Below, in pieces: positions 12,132 to 23,338 of a stretch of 64,000 nucleotides of DNA (its first letter is position 1; each line of letters starts with the position of its first letter). A model generated the notes under the pieces. It did no database searches and was not told the origin of the DNA. It saw only the letters and a program-made list of their open reading frames with translations. Both the position numbers and the translations under genes were made by a program. This DNA is from Hirudinaria manillensis (taxonomy: Eukaryota; Annelida; Clitellata; Hirudinida; Hirudinidae). The DNA lies in assembly GCA_034509925.1 (NCBI GenBank), contig CM067528.1:5810001-5874000 (forward strand), given 5' to 3'.

Positions 12132-15100
12132 GCAATGATTTATGTATAAGATAAGTACTTGAAGCACTTTTAAAGTGCTTTATCTAAGAAATAGTTCGTG
12201 AAAGCCATGAGACTGATTGTATGTGGAGCAATAAGCAACACTCTGTTGATTGCAGACATCTTCAAAATTATTGATTGAAACATTTAATTAATGGGCTTTT
12301 CAAAAAACTGACCAGCAAAATATCATTCAATTACTTTATTCATATCTTGAATAGATTTAAAAGATTAACTGATTTTTAATTTTGAACTTCCATTTGTAAG
12401 CCTGATAAAGAAGGTACCTCCTCCTGAAGTAAAGAATGATTTAATAGAGGGCAGCACAGGAGAAGGAGATGAAATTATTGCAGAGGTGGATGTTGGATAC
12501 GAGGTGGAATGCATTGTACAGTGTCTTGACGAAGTGTATAGGATCCTGTCTGATGCTCAAATCGTAAGCAAACGTTTTCATTTTATTTTGCTGACAATTT
12601 TTTTTTTACAACATAATCATGCAAATTTCAGAATCAGCCAGTGAGGGCATTCACAAAGACCATGAGAACAGATGCAAAATCAACTAATTCCTCACTGCCC
12701 TGCATCTATCATCTTTTTAATTCATGGTCAGAATTTTGTGTGTGTGTGTGTGAGATTTTGTTGAAGTAATTTGCTAATTACCAATTGCTTTTGGTTTCAG
12801 TACTTTTCTTGAGGAAGTGTTTGTTCTTCTGACATCCCCTGCCACCTGCAACAACTCTGATGTCTTTGTGTCCATTAGAAACATCTTCAATTTCCTCATG
12901 TCCTGCCACTCCGGACTTTTATTTTTAAGCTTCAGAGTCGACACCATTAACGGCATCCTTAGATCTCTTACTCAAAGCACTGTTAGAATTTGATTTTAAA
13001 CAGACACTTCAAATTTACAATGGAATTCTAAATCTTAAATTTTAATTCTAAGATAAATTAAAAATAGAATTAAAAACATTAATAAGATGATTAATAAAGA
13101 AAAGTAATACTCGTTGAAATAACTTTAACCTAATCAAGATAAGATGATATCTGACAACTAAGAAACATTTTTCCTCAGGATTTTAGCTCAGAAGAGGAAA
13201 GAGAACTGAGTCCAGCCAATCAACTCGGTCTGACACTAATCTATTACCTTCAGACGATGCAACACATAGATCAACTCAACGAATATCATTCCAGAGGTTT
13301 GTCTCTGAATTCAAACTCACAAACTTCAGCAGAGGTTTTCAAAAATATTTATCTATAAATTGCTTTACTTCCTCGAAGGTTTAACCTGCAACGTCGGAGA
13401 GGCAAACGAGACGGCCATGTTGGCAGTCCTGCTCAATCTAAACTCCATCATGTTCACACCTCAGGGCAGGGAAGCTCTTGTGAACGTTTTCTCTCTCGAC
13501 GACAACGTATCGTCTCTCGTCAATTTCATAGATCTTACGAGTCAGTACCAACACACCAAGAGTTTTGCTTAAATTCTTTTTTTTATTTAAATTTATTTAT
13601 TTTAATTATTTTACGATTCCTAGCATTGCAATCATTCATTTTTAACAGGCGAAGAAAAATCAAAGTCCCAGCGTTCCGTTTGTTTTGCCTACGCTCTGAC
13701 CGTACTTCTGGTTGTTGCTCGTTGTTCCGATAAAGTTGAGTGGCTGGAGAAATTCGGTCACCAGGTCTTGGGTATTGTTGAAGATGGTGAGTGTAATAGC
13801 AGTGATATAATAATGTCTGTTCATATACTTTTATCATAAAAAAAGTCTCCGTCTCATTATTATTTTTTTAAATTTTAAAGATTTTTAAATTTAATAATTT
13901 TACATTTTATTTAAGAAATAAGACACGGAAAAGCCGACGACAAAGTTAGAGAACTCCACGATTGGCTGAGTCCCATCAAACACCTGCCGAGCATCTCCTA
14001 CGACTCTTCGACGGTGTCTGCACTGGTGACCTTTCTGAGGCAATATGTTGAAGATGTCAATGAGATTCCAAAACCCATGATCACAGTCCTTAGAATTCTG
14101 AAGCATCTCAGTGTTTCTGATAACAAAGAGGAAGGTTAGATAGATTAATTTTATTTTATAATTTATATTGGTTTTAGGAATACCAATCCTGGATATATTA
14201 ACTAGTCATTACAAACTCTTTGCCTTCATTGTGTACATTGTGTAAAAATTTCATTGTTAGATTGTTAAATTCATTTCATTATCAGATTGCATGTAAGTTG
14301 ATCAGTTTTAATATAAACTCTAAGACATTACCTTTGTCTAAACAGAAAGTCTAGAACATCTTAAGATCCAATGGGTCCTGGCAGAGTTATTTGGTGCAAA
14401 CTGCCTTCCACTCTTTACTAACATTCTGCAGGTCTGATGATTGTGATTGCATTTTCTTAATCATTTTGGTTACTTATCATAACCATTGATTGATTTAATA
14501 TCAAAGCACTGAAATAGTAATTGAAAGTTTTAAATATCCAATTTTCAATAGAAAGTAAAGGACATGCTGATGCTGAGTTGGCAACAGGGATTCCCGCAGT
14601 CTGCATCGGAGAGGTCCCTCACCCTGAGTCTGGTGGTGCCCGTACTCCACCTGGTCAAGCGTTTACTCTGCGTCTTGATTCGGGCTCGTGGCACGGATGT
14701 AAGAAACTCCTGCCGTCGTTCTAATCGTTGCACTTTACAGGTCATAAAAATTTTAAATTGCATTTTTAATTTCAGTTCAAGGATCTGAGCGCCCTTCCGA
14801 GTTTGTTGGGTCTTCACACCGTTCTGTGTTCTGTTTCGCCAACTGGAGTGTTACCTCAAGATCTTCAATTTGTGAGCAGATATTCTTATCTAGTGATAAC
14901 TTTTCTTAACACAGTTCAACTTGCATTGATGTTTCTCCACAATTTTACAATTTCAGGTTCAGAATATGATTGTAGACACTTTAATGGCTTACACCCAACC
15001 CGACCCACCATTGGAAAATTCAGAAGAAGGTTTGACATTTCACGTGCATACATTTTTATGCATATTCGACGGCAGTATTGCCGATAAGACCCTGAGACTA

Positions 15101-18100
15101 CATTTGGTTAATCGTCGTGACAGCCGTCGGCAAAAGTTTGTGGAGTAAAATGGCGAAGGAGATATTGAAGTACACGCTGACTGCTCCCTACACGTTCCTT
15201 AGCGGTCTGGTGCTTCTGTCGGAGATGCTGCCCCTTCCTCTTCCAATGCAGAGCAAGGAGGTTAGGGGATGATTTTCTAGAAGTGAATTTTAAATGCATA
15301 TAATCAATACGTTGATTGTGTTGATAATTTATCCAATTGTTTTAAAAAATGCTTATAATAGTTTGTTTTTATTCAAAATGATTGTGTTGTTCATTGTGGA
15401 AGTACTTTCTTTTGTACTGATTGGAATGTGATTTTTGATTAGAATCTACAGAAAAGTGAGATTCATCAGTCCATAGCCTACAGAAAGAAGTGGAGTGCTC
15501 ACTTACAGCCTCACTCCATGGAAATGAAGGAAATCATTAGAAATCTTGCTGGTCAGACGTTAATTAGTTTATAAAATTACATGATATTGTATTATTATTA
15601 CTAATAATAATCTTTAGACATCATGAGTAATTACTGGCTAATAAATTATTATTAAAATTAAATATTCAAATACAAGGAACATCATGCCAGCCTCTCATCC
15701 AATTGCTGAGGAGAACCTGTTGGCAACTTGCAGACCTTTCTCCATCGATGACTCTATTTATAGTCAGGTAATGCAATCGGACGAATGTCAGATCCTTAGA
15801 TTCGTTGACATGTGATAAAGAAAATATTGTTTACAAAGTTGCACAATTGTATTATTGCTTCTGCAGATCATTACTCGACACTCTGATCGAAAGCTTGGAC
15901 CGCTCGGTCGACCCGAACTCCGCAGAAGTCCGGCCTCGAGAATTGCCGTCGAACGTCGCTTCTGACGCCGCAGTCGTCTGCAGCGAGGCCGCAGAAGAAG
16001 AAAAAACCGACGTCCCTCGCATCGACGAAGCTCCGGCCTCCGGTCGAACCGCCCGAGTTCTCAACCTCCTTTCGTTTCTGACCAATCAAGCCGTCGTGAA
16101 GGCCGCACTGTTGTCGATTATGAGAAACGAGTCAGTAACGACTGCATTGCCATCCATCGAAGTGTTTATTGTTTTTTATTTTTTAACTCCATTTTTTTTT
16201 AACTTTAAGATCTCAATCTGACAAGAGTTACGAGGGAGCCATTCACAGGATGTGCAAATTACTGAACATCGTCTCGGACGAACCTTCGCACGTGAAGTGC
16301 CAAGAAACAATTGTGGTGAGCAGAGACTCATTGTTTGGCAAAGTCCGGGACCAAAAATTGTTTATTTGTCATCAATTTTAATATAACAGAAATGTTTCAG
16401 AGCATCTTCCAGTCTCTTTGTGATCCTGAAATCTCTCTCATCACTCAAGAAAACTGCTCTAGTCCAATTGAACAGGTATTACAGCTTGTAAAAATTATAG
16501 GTGAACAAGAACATCTAGTGTGAAACTGTTATCTTTTCATCAATGTAATTCATCAATAAATGCATAATTAATAGACTCATTCTCTTTATTCAATCTCAGT
16601 TGTCAAACGGACTTCCTAGCAAAGACTTTGTGACTCTCGTTTGCACGAGCCTCTTGAATCACATCGGCAACAGGGATCAAAAGTTCTCTTCCATACTCCC
16701 GGCTCTGAGGACCCTCACCCTTCTAATGGACCATGATTACGGATTCTATTTTGTCAAAGAGTAGGAATAAATTCATTTTAAGCATTCAATTCTAGGTAAA
16801 TATTAAAATTTACCAATTTATTCTTTACTAGGGCCATGAGTAAAAACCCTAAGGCTCTGTACAACCTGTTCATGCAAATAAATGCCACGTTCAGCAAAGA
16901 CAGCTCCGATTGCGTCGCGACCCTTTCCTCTGCCGCCGAATGCATTCAGTTCCTCGTCCTCATTTCTGCCACTTATCCTTCAAATCCAGACAAGGTTCCT
17001 CTCTCGCCGTCTGCAGAAGGTGAACAAACGTTCCTTGTGATTCTCGTTTGCACTCGTCTCTTGTGTCAGGTCGTACGAGTGCATAAATTAAAGGTGTTTA
17101 ACTATTATTTAACCACTGAAATATATTTTTTTAAGATTCCTTTGCTTCATCTCCTGCTCACCGTACATACAGAATGACTTTCCAGGAGGTGAAGGATGTC
17201 CTTGGATGGTCTGGCATGGAGGATGTCTGTGCTCATCCCCTACATGATCTTGATTCATTGCTTTGTGTAAGCATCATAATTGTATTGTCTACTTCAATTG
17301 CTGATGTCCTTTTGACTCATCTGCTCGGATGATCAATTGTTTTTGCTTCTTTAAGGAATATACGAAAGATGAAGAAACATTGAAAGACGTGTACGAATGC
17401 GTTCATGCCATTCTTGGAATTTTGAAATCAGAAGAAGATCAAAAAATTGAGAAAGGTTGTTGTATAACATTCAGATTGATAAATGGATTGGAATATTAAT
17501 TTACAGATGATTTTATTTTGCTTTTATGAATTGTGATAACAGAGGTCAAGGAGTTGGAGTTACCGAATCCTGAAAAACTCAAAGATCAGTTCGAAAGACG
17601 AATTGTTTACAATCTGGTTGAAGATGAAGATGACAGGCTGACTGCTGCCTATTGGCTGTCCACACCGATGGGAGATGAATCGGACCAAGAACAAGATTGT
17701 GTAAGAATAAAGAATGGCACTTCACATTTACATTGGTTAATGTGCATCCAGTTGTTACTGTTCTTCTCTTCCATTCTCTCCTTTAAATGAGCCTTGAGAA
17801 TGATTTTTGGGATGGTCATTGAATGCATAAATGATTTTACAGGAAAGAAGTGATCTCATTGAATTGGCTTCTCAATACTGTCCAGGATTTGATTTGGAAG
17901 GTGAACTCAAGAAGGGTTCAATCTCATCTGAAACTTCCCTTTTGCCAAGATTGAAGAGCAAACTACTGTGAGATGCTTTTTCATCTGCAAAATTGCATTC
18001 ACTTTTGAAGGCTTGAAATTTATATTCATTCATAGAACGAAAAAGCAAGGTGACACCATAAACACCAGCAAAATGAAGGGTGCTGGAAACTTTGGTTAGT

Positions 18101-19561
18101 ATCTGTCTTCATTTGAAACGAAAGAATGACATTCGTCACGAAACGGAGTCGTTTGTTAATTCTTGCACAGTTGCTCCTTTGAGAGGACGTGGTTTCATCA
18201 GAGGGGGTTCCAGTGGTCTGGGGAGGGGAGACGTGTTCAGGTCAAGGCCTCCCAACACTTCCAGACCACCCTCCATGCACGTCGACGACTTCGTCAAACT
18301 CGAAACCAGACAGCAACCGACGACGGACGTCGTCTCTGCATCCGTCGCGGCTTCGAGACGCTCCGAGGTTTTCTACCTTATTTTTAAAACCGTACAAAGC
18401 ATTTAGCCGAAGAATTCTTTATTTATTTATTTAGCCTAAAGATCTCTGATCAGAGTTATGGACTGCTGTTGAATTAACAAGAATTAATATTGACTGATAT
18501 TGATATATAATAAGAATTAATGATTAACAAGTAATTTATGAGCAGGATGCCCTGAGGGGAGGTCATGCATTCGATCGAGGCGGGGCTCGTTTCTTGACCA
18601 ATCGTTGGCAGATCATCCCCACACCATTCTCACAACATAGAGATGATTCTGGTTGGTCTGCATTTTAATTTATTTCAAAATGTTCTGCTAAAATCTTTGC
18701 CATTGTACATTTTCCAAGTCTTTATTTGGCCTGTTTGAGATTGCACATTAATCTCATACACAGCTAGTTATATGTATAGAAGCTGGACATGTTGAGTAAT
18801 TAGTATGTGGAGTTGTTAGTATTTAATTAAGGTGTTTTTGATAAATGATTTATAATCTATTTATTCATGTGTGGGTTTGGAGGCCATTTTATACATGTTA
18901 ATTATATTGTATAATTCTGAAAGTATTCTCATACAATGCATTTCAGCTTTGGTAAGGGGAGCTTACAGAGGTCTTAGCATGATTACAGGAAGAGGAATTA
19001 TGAGAGGTACTGCAACTGGTAGCCCGACAAAAGCTGCACCTTGGATCTTCAGAAGGGCAAATTATGGTGCCTTTGGAAGAGGGTTTGATCCTGAACTGTA
19101 GAATTAATTATATCTTTTCTGTGGCTAAATGCAACTTAATATTTCTTTCAGAGAGGGCTCAATACAGGAACCCATTGAAAGATTGGATCGCAGAAGTGCT
19201 GGATATTCGTACATTCACAATGCCTCAACCCTCCAGTGGCAAGACCACAAACAAAGAGAAACAGATCAAAGGTAGTTAACAAAATTTTATGAGCCAACTT
19301 GTCTCATAGTTTTTCACTTTGTTAGTATATTTAAAATAAATACTTTAATTATACCATTCAAATATAATGTATAAACTTTAATTCTTAATGGGTTAACAAC
19401 TTATTGTGTCTGTTTCATATAAATGTTTGTTGTTATAAAGAAATTTTCAATTTGGAAATAAGATTCAAATTTTCCCATGCTCTAGGTTTGTTGGAATGCC
19501 CATTGAATCATTTTCCCTATGGCGAGACAGGCCACATCATCAAAGGACTTCAAACAGATGA
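7031..19561 (+). CDS. VIRMA: Protein virilizer homolog (m6A methyltransferase complex subunit)
   Basis: Scaffold of the nuclear MACOM part of the m6A mRNA writer, which positions METTL3/METTL14. About 44 phase-consistent exons give about 1,870 aa (animal VIRMA is about 1,800). Exons: 7031-7096, 7523-7635, 7731-7814, 7940-7988, 9235-9370, 9431-9802, 9892-9968, 10059-10136, 10205-10303, 10531-10679, 11128-11201, 11270-11430, 11517-11654, 11735-11830, 11898-11986, 12401-12563, 12632-12726, 12801-12981, 13179-13296, 13379-13540, 13649-13786, 13916-14134, 14346-14431, 14552-14698, 14776-14871, 14957-15029, 15124-15260, 15443-15551, 15677-15767, 15867-16130, 16210-16315, 16401-16475, 16600-16760, 16832-17019, 17136-17266, 17356-17455, 17543-17700, 17843-17967, 18036-18094, 18171-18367, 18546-18651, 18947-19097, 19152-19271, 19486-19561. 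Diagnostic pieces are N-terminal DLLFLDTF, TDGLIIKGWY followed by a proline run, a long helical-repeat middle (LSEMLPLPLPMQ), and the C-terminal RGRGFIRGG with NTSRPPSMHVDDF (about residues 1683-1695). Intron 4 carries a retroelement. The last three exon joins are the least certain. Confidence 0.92.
7994..8154 (-). repeat. LTR (3' LTR of the minus-strand element)
   Basis: 161 bp, identical to the copy at 9,010-9,170 except for A versus G at 8,126. In element orientation it contains AATAAA (complement of 8,063-8,068), a likely polyadenylation signal. Confidence 0.95.
8239..8961 (-). CDS. Truncated Gag of the deleted retrotransposon (240 aa)
   Basis: Starts MADVAKFLEAFTQQ, as in the full-length element, and keeps the whole N-terminal capsid-like region; I saw three substitutions against the full copy (Leu/Phe, Val/Ile, Asp/Gly). 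It leaves the parental frame at the deletion junction and ends with a short new tail (EETSNGQ). Both zinc knuckles and all of pol are missing. The uninterrupted frame could mean selection or only youth. Confidence 0.85.
   Translation of the reverse strand: MADVAKFLEAFTQQMELLVRSIATNATHHTIPNFIPFEPSKELWNDYMNRFQSFIEANSIPASKITQVFLTNQSASIYKLLQTTASQKPTPCEVNKLDFAEIQAVMMHNFNPKRFVIRERFKFWTELKRQPGETIQELAAKIRNAATTCDFPSIEDTLDEALRTRFMCSVDNEAVLKALFKVPEGELTFNRAIEIAMEVEESAKVAKATVHGTPEDNRELVNKISKETESKPDEETSNGQ
8995..9007 (-). other. Primer-binding site (tRNA-Ser type)
   Basis: TGGCGCAGTCGAC in element orientation, two bases inside the 5' LTR. The first 11 bases complement the 3' end of animal tRNA-Ser (CGACTGCG plus CCA). 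Serine-tRNA priming is usual for Mag-type Ty3/gypsy elements. Confidence 0.75.
9010..9170 (-). repeat. LTR (5' LTR of the minus-strand element)
   Basis: 161-bp partner of 7,994-8,154. The duplicated target GTTTG follows directly at 9,171. Its AATAAA (element strand) is the complement of 9,079-9,084. Confidence 0.95.
11004..11105. repeat. 40-bp tandem repeat in VIRMA intron 10
   Basis: About 2.5 copies of a 40-bp unit containing GGACCAATTAAGATTTGTAT; the copies differ by only a few bases. It lies between exons at 10,679 and 11,128. Confidence 0.85.
12093..12131. repeat. (TAA)n microsatellite in VIRMA intron 15
   Basis: About 13 uninterrupted TAA units inside the intron between 11,986 and 12,401. 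Confidence 0.95.
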
Positions 19562-21050
19562 TAACATTTTTTGCATTTCATCCCAAATTCAAAAATTGCT
19601 GAAATTTAAATTTGTTTTGAAAAGATTGTGTGTTAGAATTGATGAAAATGATGCTGTTATTTGATTTGTATCTCATTTGTCTTAATTCAAGTTTGTCCTT
19701 ATGGAGTACTCAGCTTTGCCTTGAAAATTTGGAAAAAGTGAAAAAAATGCAAAACAAAGGAGAGGAGGGGATCAATTTAAGAGTTAGCTGGGGCTGAGAT
19801 AAATATCTGAAAATGGCGCAACTCTATATATTTATAATATTTTGATTTCTAGTCCCTTGAAAGTATCCTTGATGCGGGAGTACGGGTCCGCTAACAAGTG
19901 AGATTTTAAATGCAATTACCAGATGTGGAAGCAAGTAACTAGGATCCTGGTGCGTGCACCAAGGTTCGAGTACAAGAGTCGATGAGTTACGAAAAAGTCC
20001 TCTGCAGTTATCTTTTTTTCAGTGGAAGGCGCCTCTTCACCTTTCCACTCGGTTCCAATTTATTTATATTTACTGTTAATTTTACATTTACTATTACCAC
20101 CTCTTTAATAATAGGCAACGATATTGCCTAAATGAAATGTACGTTTAAAAAATGACAATATTGTTGTGGTCATACTAACAATTTTGTGGCATCTTGTTCT
20201 TTGATATTGCGCTTTAACAGCAGTGCAGCCAAGGTTCTTAAGTTTATTCTGGATCGATGTGATCTCAGATTTGCACCTGATAATTAAAATGAACTACAAA
20301 ATTCACATGTTTATCACGAGATGTTTATTGTGTCTGTGTTTATTGCTTATATTAATACAAGTTAACAAATTTCTGTTCTTTCAACCTGAATGTCTTCGGA
20401 GAGGGGAAGATATTTTCTTTTGTATTCTGTTCCTTAATCATGCTTTTTAAACTTGGAAATATCGGAGATACAAGTACCAAGTACCCGTCTCTAGTAAATC
20501 CACCAATTCAAGTCTCAAGAAACGTACATTTCATTTATTTTTCTCGAATTAGAAACTTATATGTAAATATTCACTTTTAAAGTTAAATATACCTCTCCCG
20601 CTTGTCAGGCATGCAAGAGTTTTTCTTTGTAAAACTGGATGGGTGCATAGCTCCCCTGCACTCTCCTTAGATCCACAACTGTGATCAGACGTTTTAACTT
20701 TTAGTTATTTGCCAGTATTGATCACATATTTTATATAAAGTGCTACACATATAGACACATTATATACATAATGAAGGAATGTTTAATGTGATATTGGCTT
20801 GATTCGGCTTCTAGATATGCCGTTAACATACTTGTAAAAAAAATTTATTTTGTGTATAAATAATTACGCGATAAAATTTAAAGTTTTTAAATACAGACAA
20901 TTTTTTAAAATATTTCTTATACCACTTTTTTTTAAACTTTGTGTTGCCGTAATGACCGTGTGGTGTTGTATTGGCCATGTGCTTGTGTTTGGATCTGGCA
21001 TTTTAATTAATTCAAAAGCTCCATATTCTGATAACACTTAACGATTAATT
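19562..21050. other. Intergenic between VIRMA and OXA1L
   Basis: No supported gene. Contains the VIRMA 3' UTR and, towards the end, the OXA1L promoter. The only structure seen is an 18-bp inverted repeat, listed separately. Confidence 0.6.
20129..20537. repeat. 18-bp inverted repeat pair, possible MITE ends
   Basis: TAAATGAAATGTACGTTT at 20,129-20,146 recurs as its exact reverse complement at 20,520-20,537, about 370 bp away. The match ends sharply on both sides and no clear target duplication was seen, so a small non-autonomous DNA element is only a guess. Confidence 0.35.
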
Positions 21051-23011
21051 ATGATCAGACTTTCGTGCAAAGTGTTGGGAACCTCCGTCAAGGTGAGGCT
21101 GTTTACAACTTTATTACAATTAAATTCCTGGTTAATTTAAATATATTTTTAGGGTTTGAGGAGTGTCAGCGTTGGATATATGAGTGTTTCGCAGAGGAAC
21201 GTACGCCAAAAGGATATACAACATCTTGACCATCGTGGCATTCGATTTAGTAGCTCATTTAGTGTACCTGACAGTGCTTCATTAGTTCAAGAAATTGTGA
21301 GGATTTCTTATTTTAAAATAACAACGAATGTATGATGTTGGTCTGTTTTGAAGGTTCAGGCTGGTATAACAGCAGAACCAACTCTGTCAAGCTTGGGTTT
21401 AGGAGGACTTACCCCCAAAGGACTACTTCAATCGGGACTTGAATTGTTGCATGTTGGTTTGGATGTCCCATGGTGGTCTTCCATAGTGATTGGTAACTAT
21501 TAGCTGAGGTTTCCATAGAGTAGACAATAAGCTTTAAGACATTTTTTGCTTACAAATTAGCTCAATTTATTCTTTCAACAGTCATGGTAGCAAAAGCAAC
21601 AAGCATTTAATGCTCATTAAGATCTTTGGGAATGATGACATAATTAATCTGGTGATTATATTATTTAATTCGAAATTTCATTATTTGCCATTCTTCTCAG
21701 ATGCAATTCATATCAAATGAGTAAATAAAGCAATGTCATTACCAATTCAGTAGTAGAACAAACTGATAATAAGGACTGAAATTTCTGTTGTTAGAGCTAA
21801 GCCATGACCCTTCATTTTAAAGGGACAGTTTGCCTACGATTGGCCATTTTCCCATTGGTAATAATTGTTCAAAGGAATGCTGCAAACACAGCCAACCATA
21901 TGCCAACACTTCAAAGACTACAACAACAGCTCATGAATGCCCGTATATCTCGAGATCCAATTAAAGGTTAGCAATGGATCTTAGAACATTCATATAAAGC
22001 TCTAAATATGACTAATAACTCTCCATAATAGTTATGGAAGCTGGCAAACAACTTACTGACTTCATGAAGGTCAATAAATTAAACCCACTGAAGAACCTGT
22101 TAACAGTAGCAGCACAGGTTAGAATATAATATAGGTGTTGCATGAAATCAATTTGAATTTAGATTAGCAACTGTGAATTTGACTAGATATTAGATCAATT
22201 ACCCACATACAGATACCCATCTTTTTGTCTGCATTCACTGGCATCAGGCAAATGGCAAACTTGCCTGTTGAAAGCATGAAAACTGGTGGCGTTCTCTGGT
22301 TCACTGACCTTACAATTCCAGATCCAATGTATGCTTTGCCAGTAATTACTGCTGCAACTTTATATGCCACAATAGAGGTGGGGTGTTTGTGAATTTACAT
22401 GAGATCATATTTATTATAATCATGATTATTGGCAACAAAACAATTAATTTCATTTTATATAGCTTGGTGTTGATGGAATCAAGGCAGACCAGATTGGGAT
22501 TAAATCAATGAAATATGTTATGCGGGCTTTGCCACTCATTTCTATACCATTTATGTTGAATTTTCCAGCGGTAAGTACAATGAACTAAAAAAGGCAATCA
22601 AAAATTCTACCACAAAACTATGTAAAAGAATCACATTTTTTGTAGGCAATGCTTTGTTATTGGTTTACATCCAATACTTTCTCTCTCATACAAGTAATGA
22701 TTTTGAAAGTGCCCAGAGTAAGAACTTTCTTCTCAATCCCAGAAACAATAGATCATAATACTGCTTACCCAGTCAAAGAAACAGGAACCCAATTGTCATT
22801 TATGGAAGCATTCAGAGAAAGTAATTTTCATCACCTTTTGATAGTAATATAATCCATAATCAAATGCAATGCTACAATCATATTTTAAGATATCAAGAAT
22901 TTAGAACTGGCAAGGGAAATGGAAGAAAGAAAACAGCTGGAAGCCCTCAAGATGAAGACTTTGGGGAAGGAAGTACCAAAGATCCCACCCAAGGAGTCAA
23001 AAGAAAACTAA
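21051..23011 (+). CDS. OXA1L: Mitochondrial inner-membrane insertase OXA1L
   Basis: Inserts mitochondrially encoded and imported proteins into the inner membrane (YidC/Oxa1/Alb3 family). Nine exons in phase: 21051-21092, 21153-21296, 21354-21492, 21823-21966, 22032-22117, 22213-22377, 22463-22570, 22646-22820, 22890-23011; 374 aa. The basic N-terminus MIRLSCKVLGTSVK suits a mitochondrial presequence. Family landmarks in order: WWSSIVIGTVCLRLAIFPL (first core span), the loop VQRNAANTANHMP, IPIFLSAFTGIRQMANLPV, GGVLWFTDLTIPDP, LPLISIPFMLNFPA and CYWFTSNTFSLIQ. The lysine- and glutamate-rich coil at the end (REMEERKQLEAL) matches the ribosome-binding tail. It is convergent with the downstream E3 ligase gene. 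Confidence 0.95.
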
Positions 23012-23139
23012 CAATATTGTGATAATCCCACAGTGATAGGATGCATTACATAGGCCAATGTTTAAAAAACCACCATTATGGTTCCATTTTTTAATAATAT
23101 AAATTTTCACAAATTCCAAAATTTCACGTTCAGTAAGAA

Positions 23140-23145
23140 ATTAAA
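23140..23145 (+). terminator. Candidate polyadenylation signal of OXA1L
   Basis: ATTAAA about 130 bp after the OXA1L stop, before the convergent gene's 3' end. This is a common variant signal; position is the only support. Confidence 0.35.
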
Positions 23146-23278
23146 CATCCAACGAGTCTTGTCACAAGCATATCAGTAATTTCGGTAGGCCTTCACCATC
23201 ATTTATAACCAAGAACATGAATTTCGTTTTTTCATGATCAACAAGTATGAGATGGCAAACTCAACGCTAAGCAATATG

Positions 23279-23284
23279 TTTAAT
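23279..23284 (-). terminator. Candidate polyadenylation signal of the RNF145-like gene
   Basis: ATTAAA on the minus strand about 55 bp beyond the stop of the E3 ligase gene. With the OXA1L signal it suggests convergent 3' UTRs that overlap little. Confidence 0.35.
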
Positions 23285-23338
23285 GATCAATTAAGCAGTG
23301 ACAGATTGGTGACGTTATCTTGGAGTCCCGAGGGTTAT

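Noticed and set aside
17020-17177. Extension of the VIRMA ORF through 17,177 without splicing
   Set aside because: It ends in a stop and loses the conserved frame. Splicing 17,019 to 17,136 restores a VIRMA-like sequence (HRTYRMTFQEVKD).
19940-20000. tRNA-like B-box (GGTTCGAGTAC) after GGTGCGTGCACC
   Set aside because: No matching A-box, anticodon stem or acceptor stem can be paired around it.
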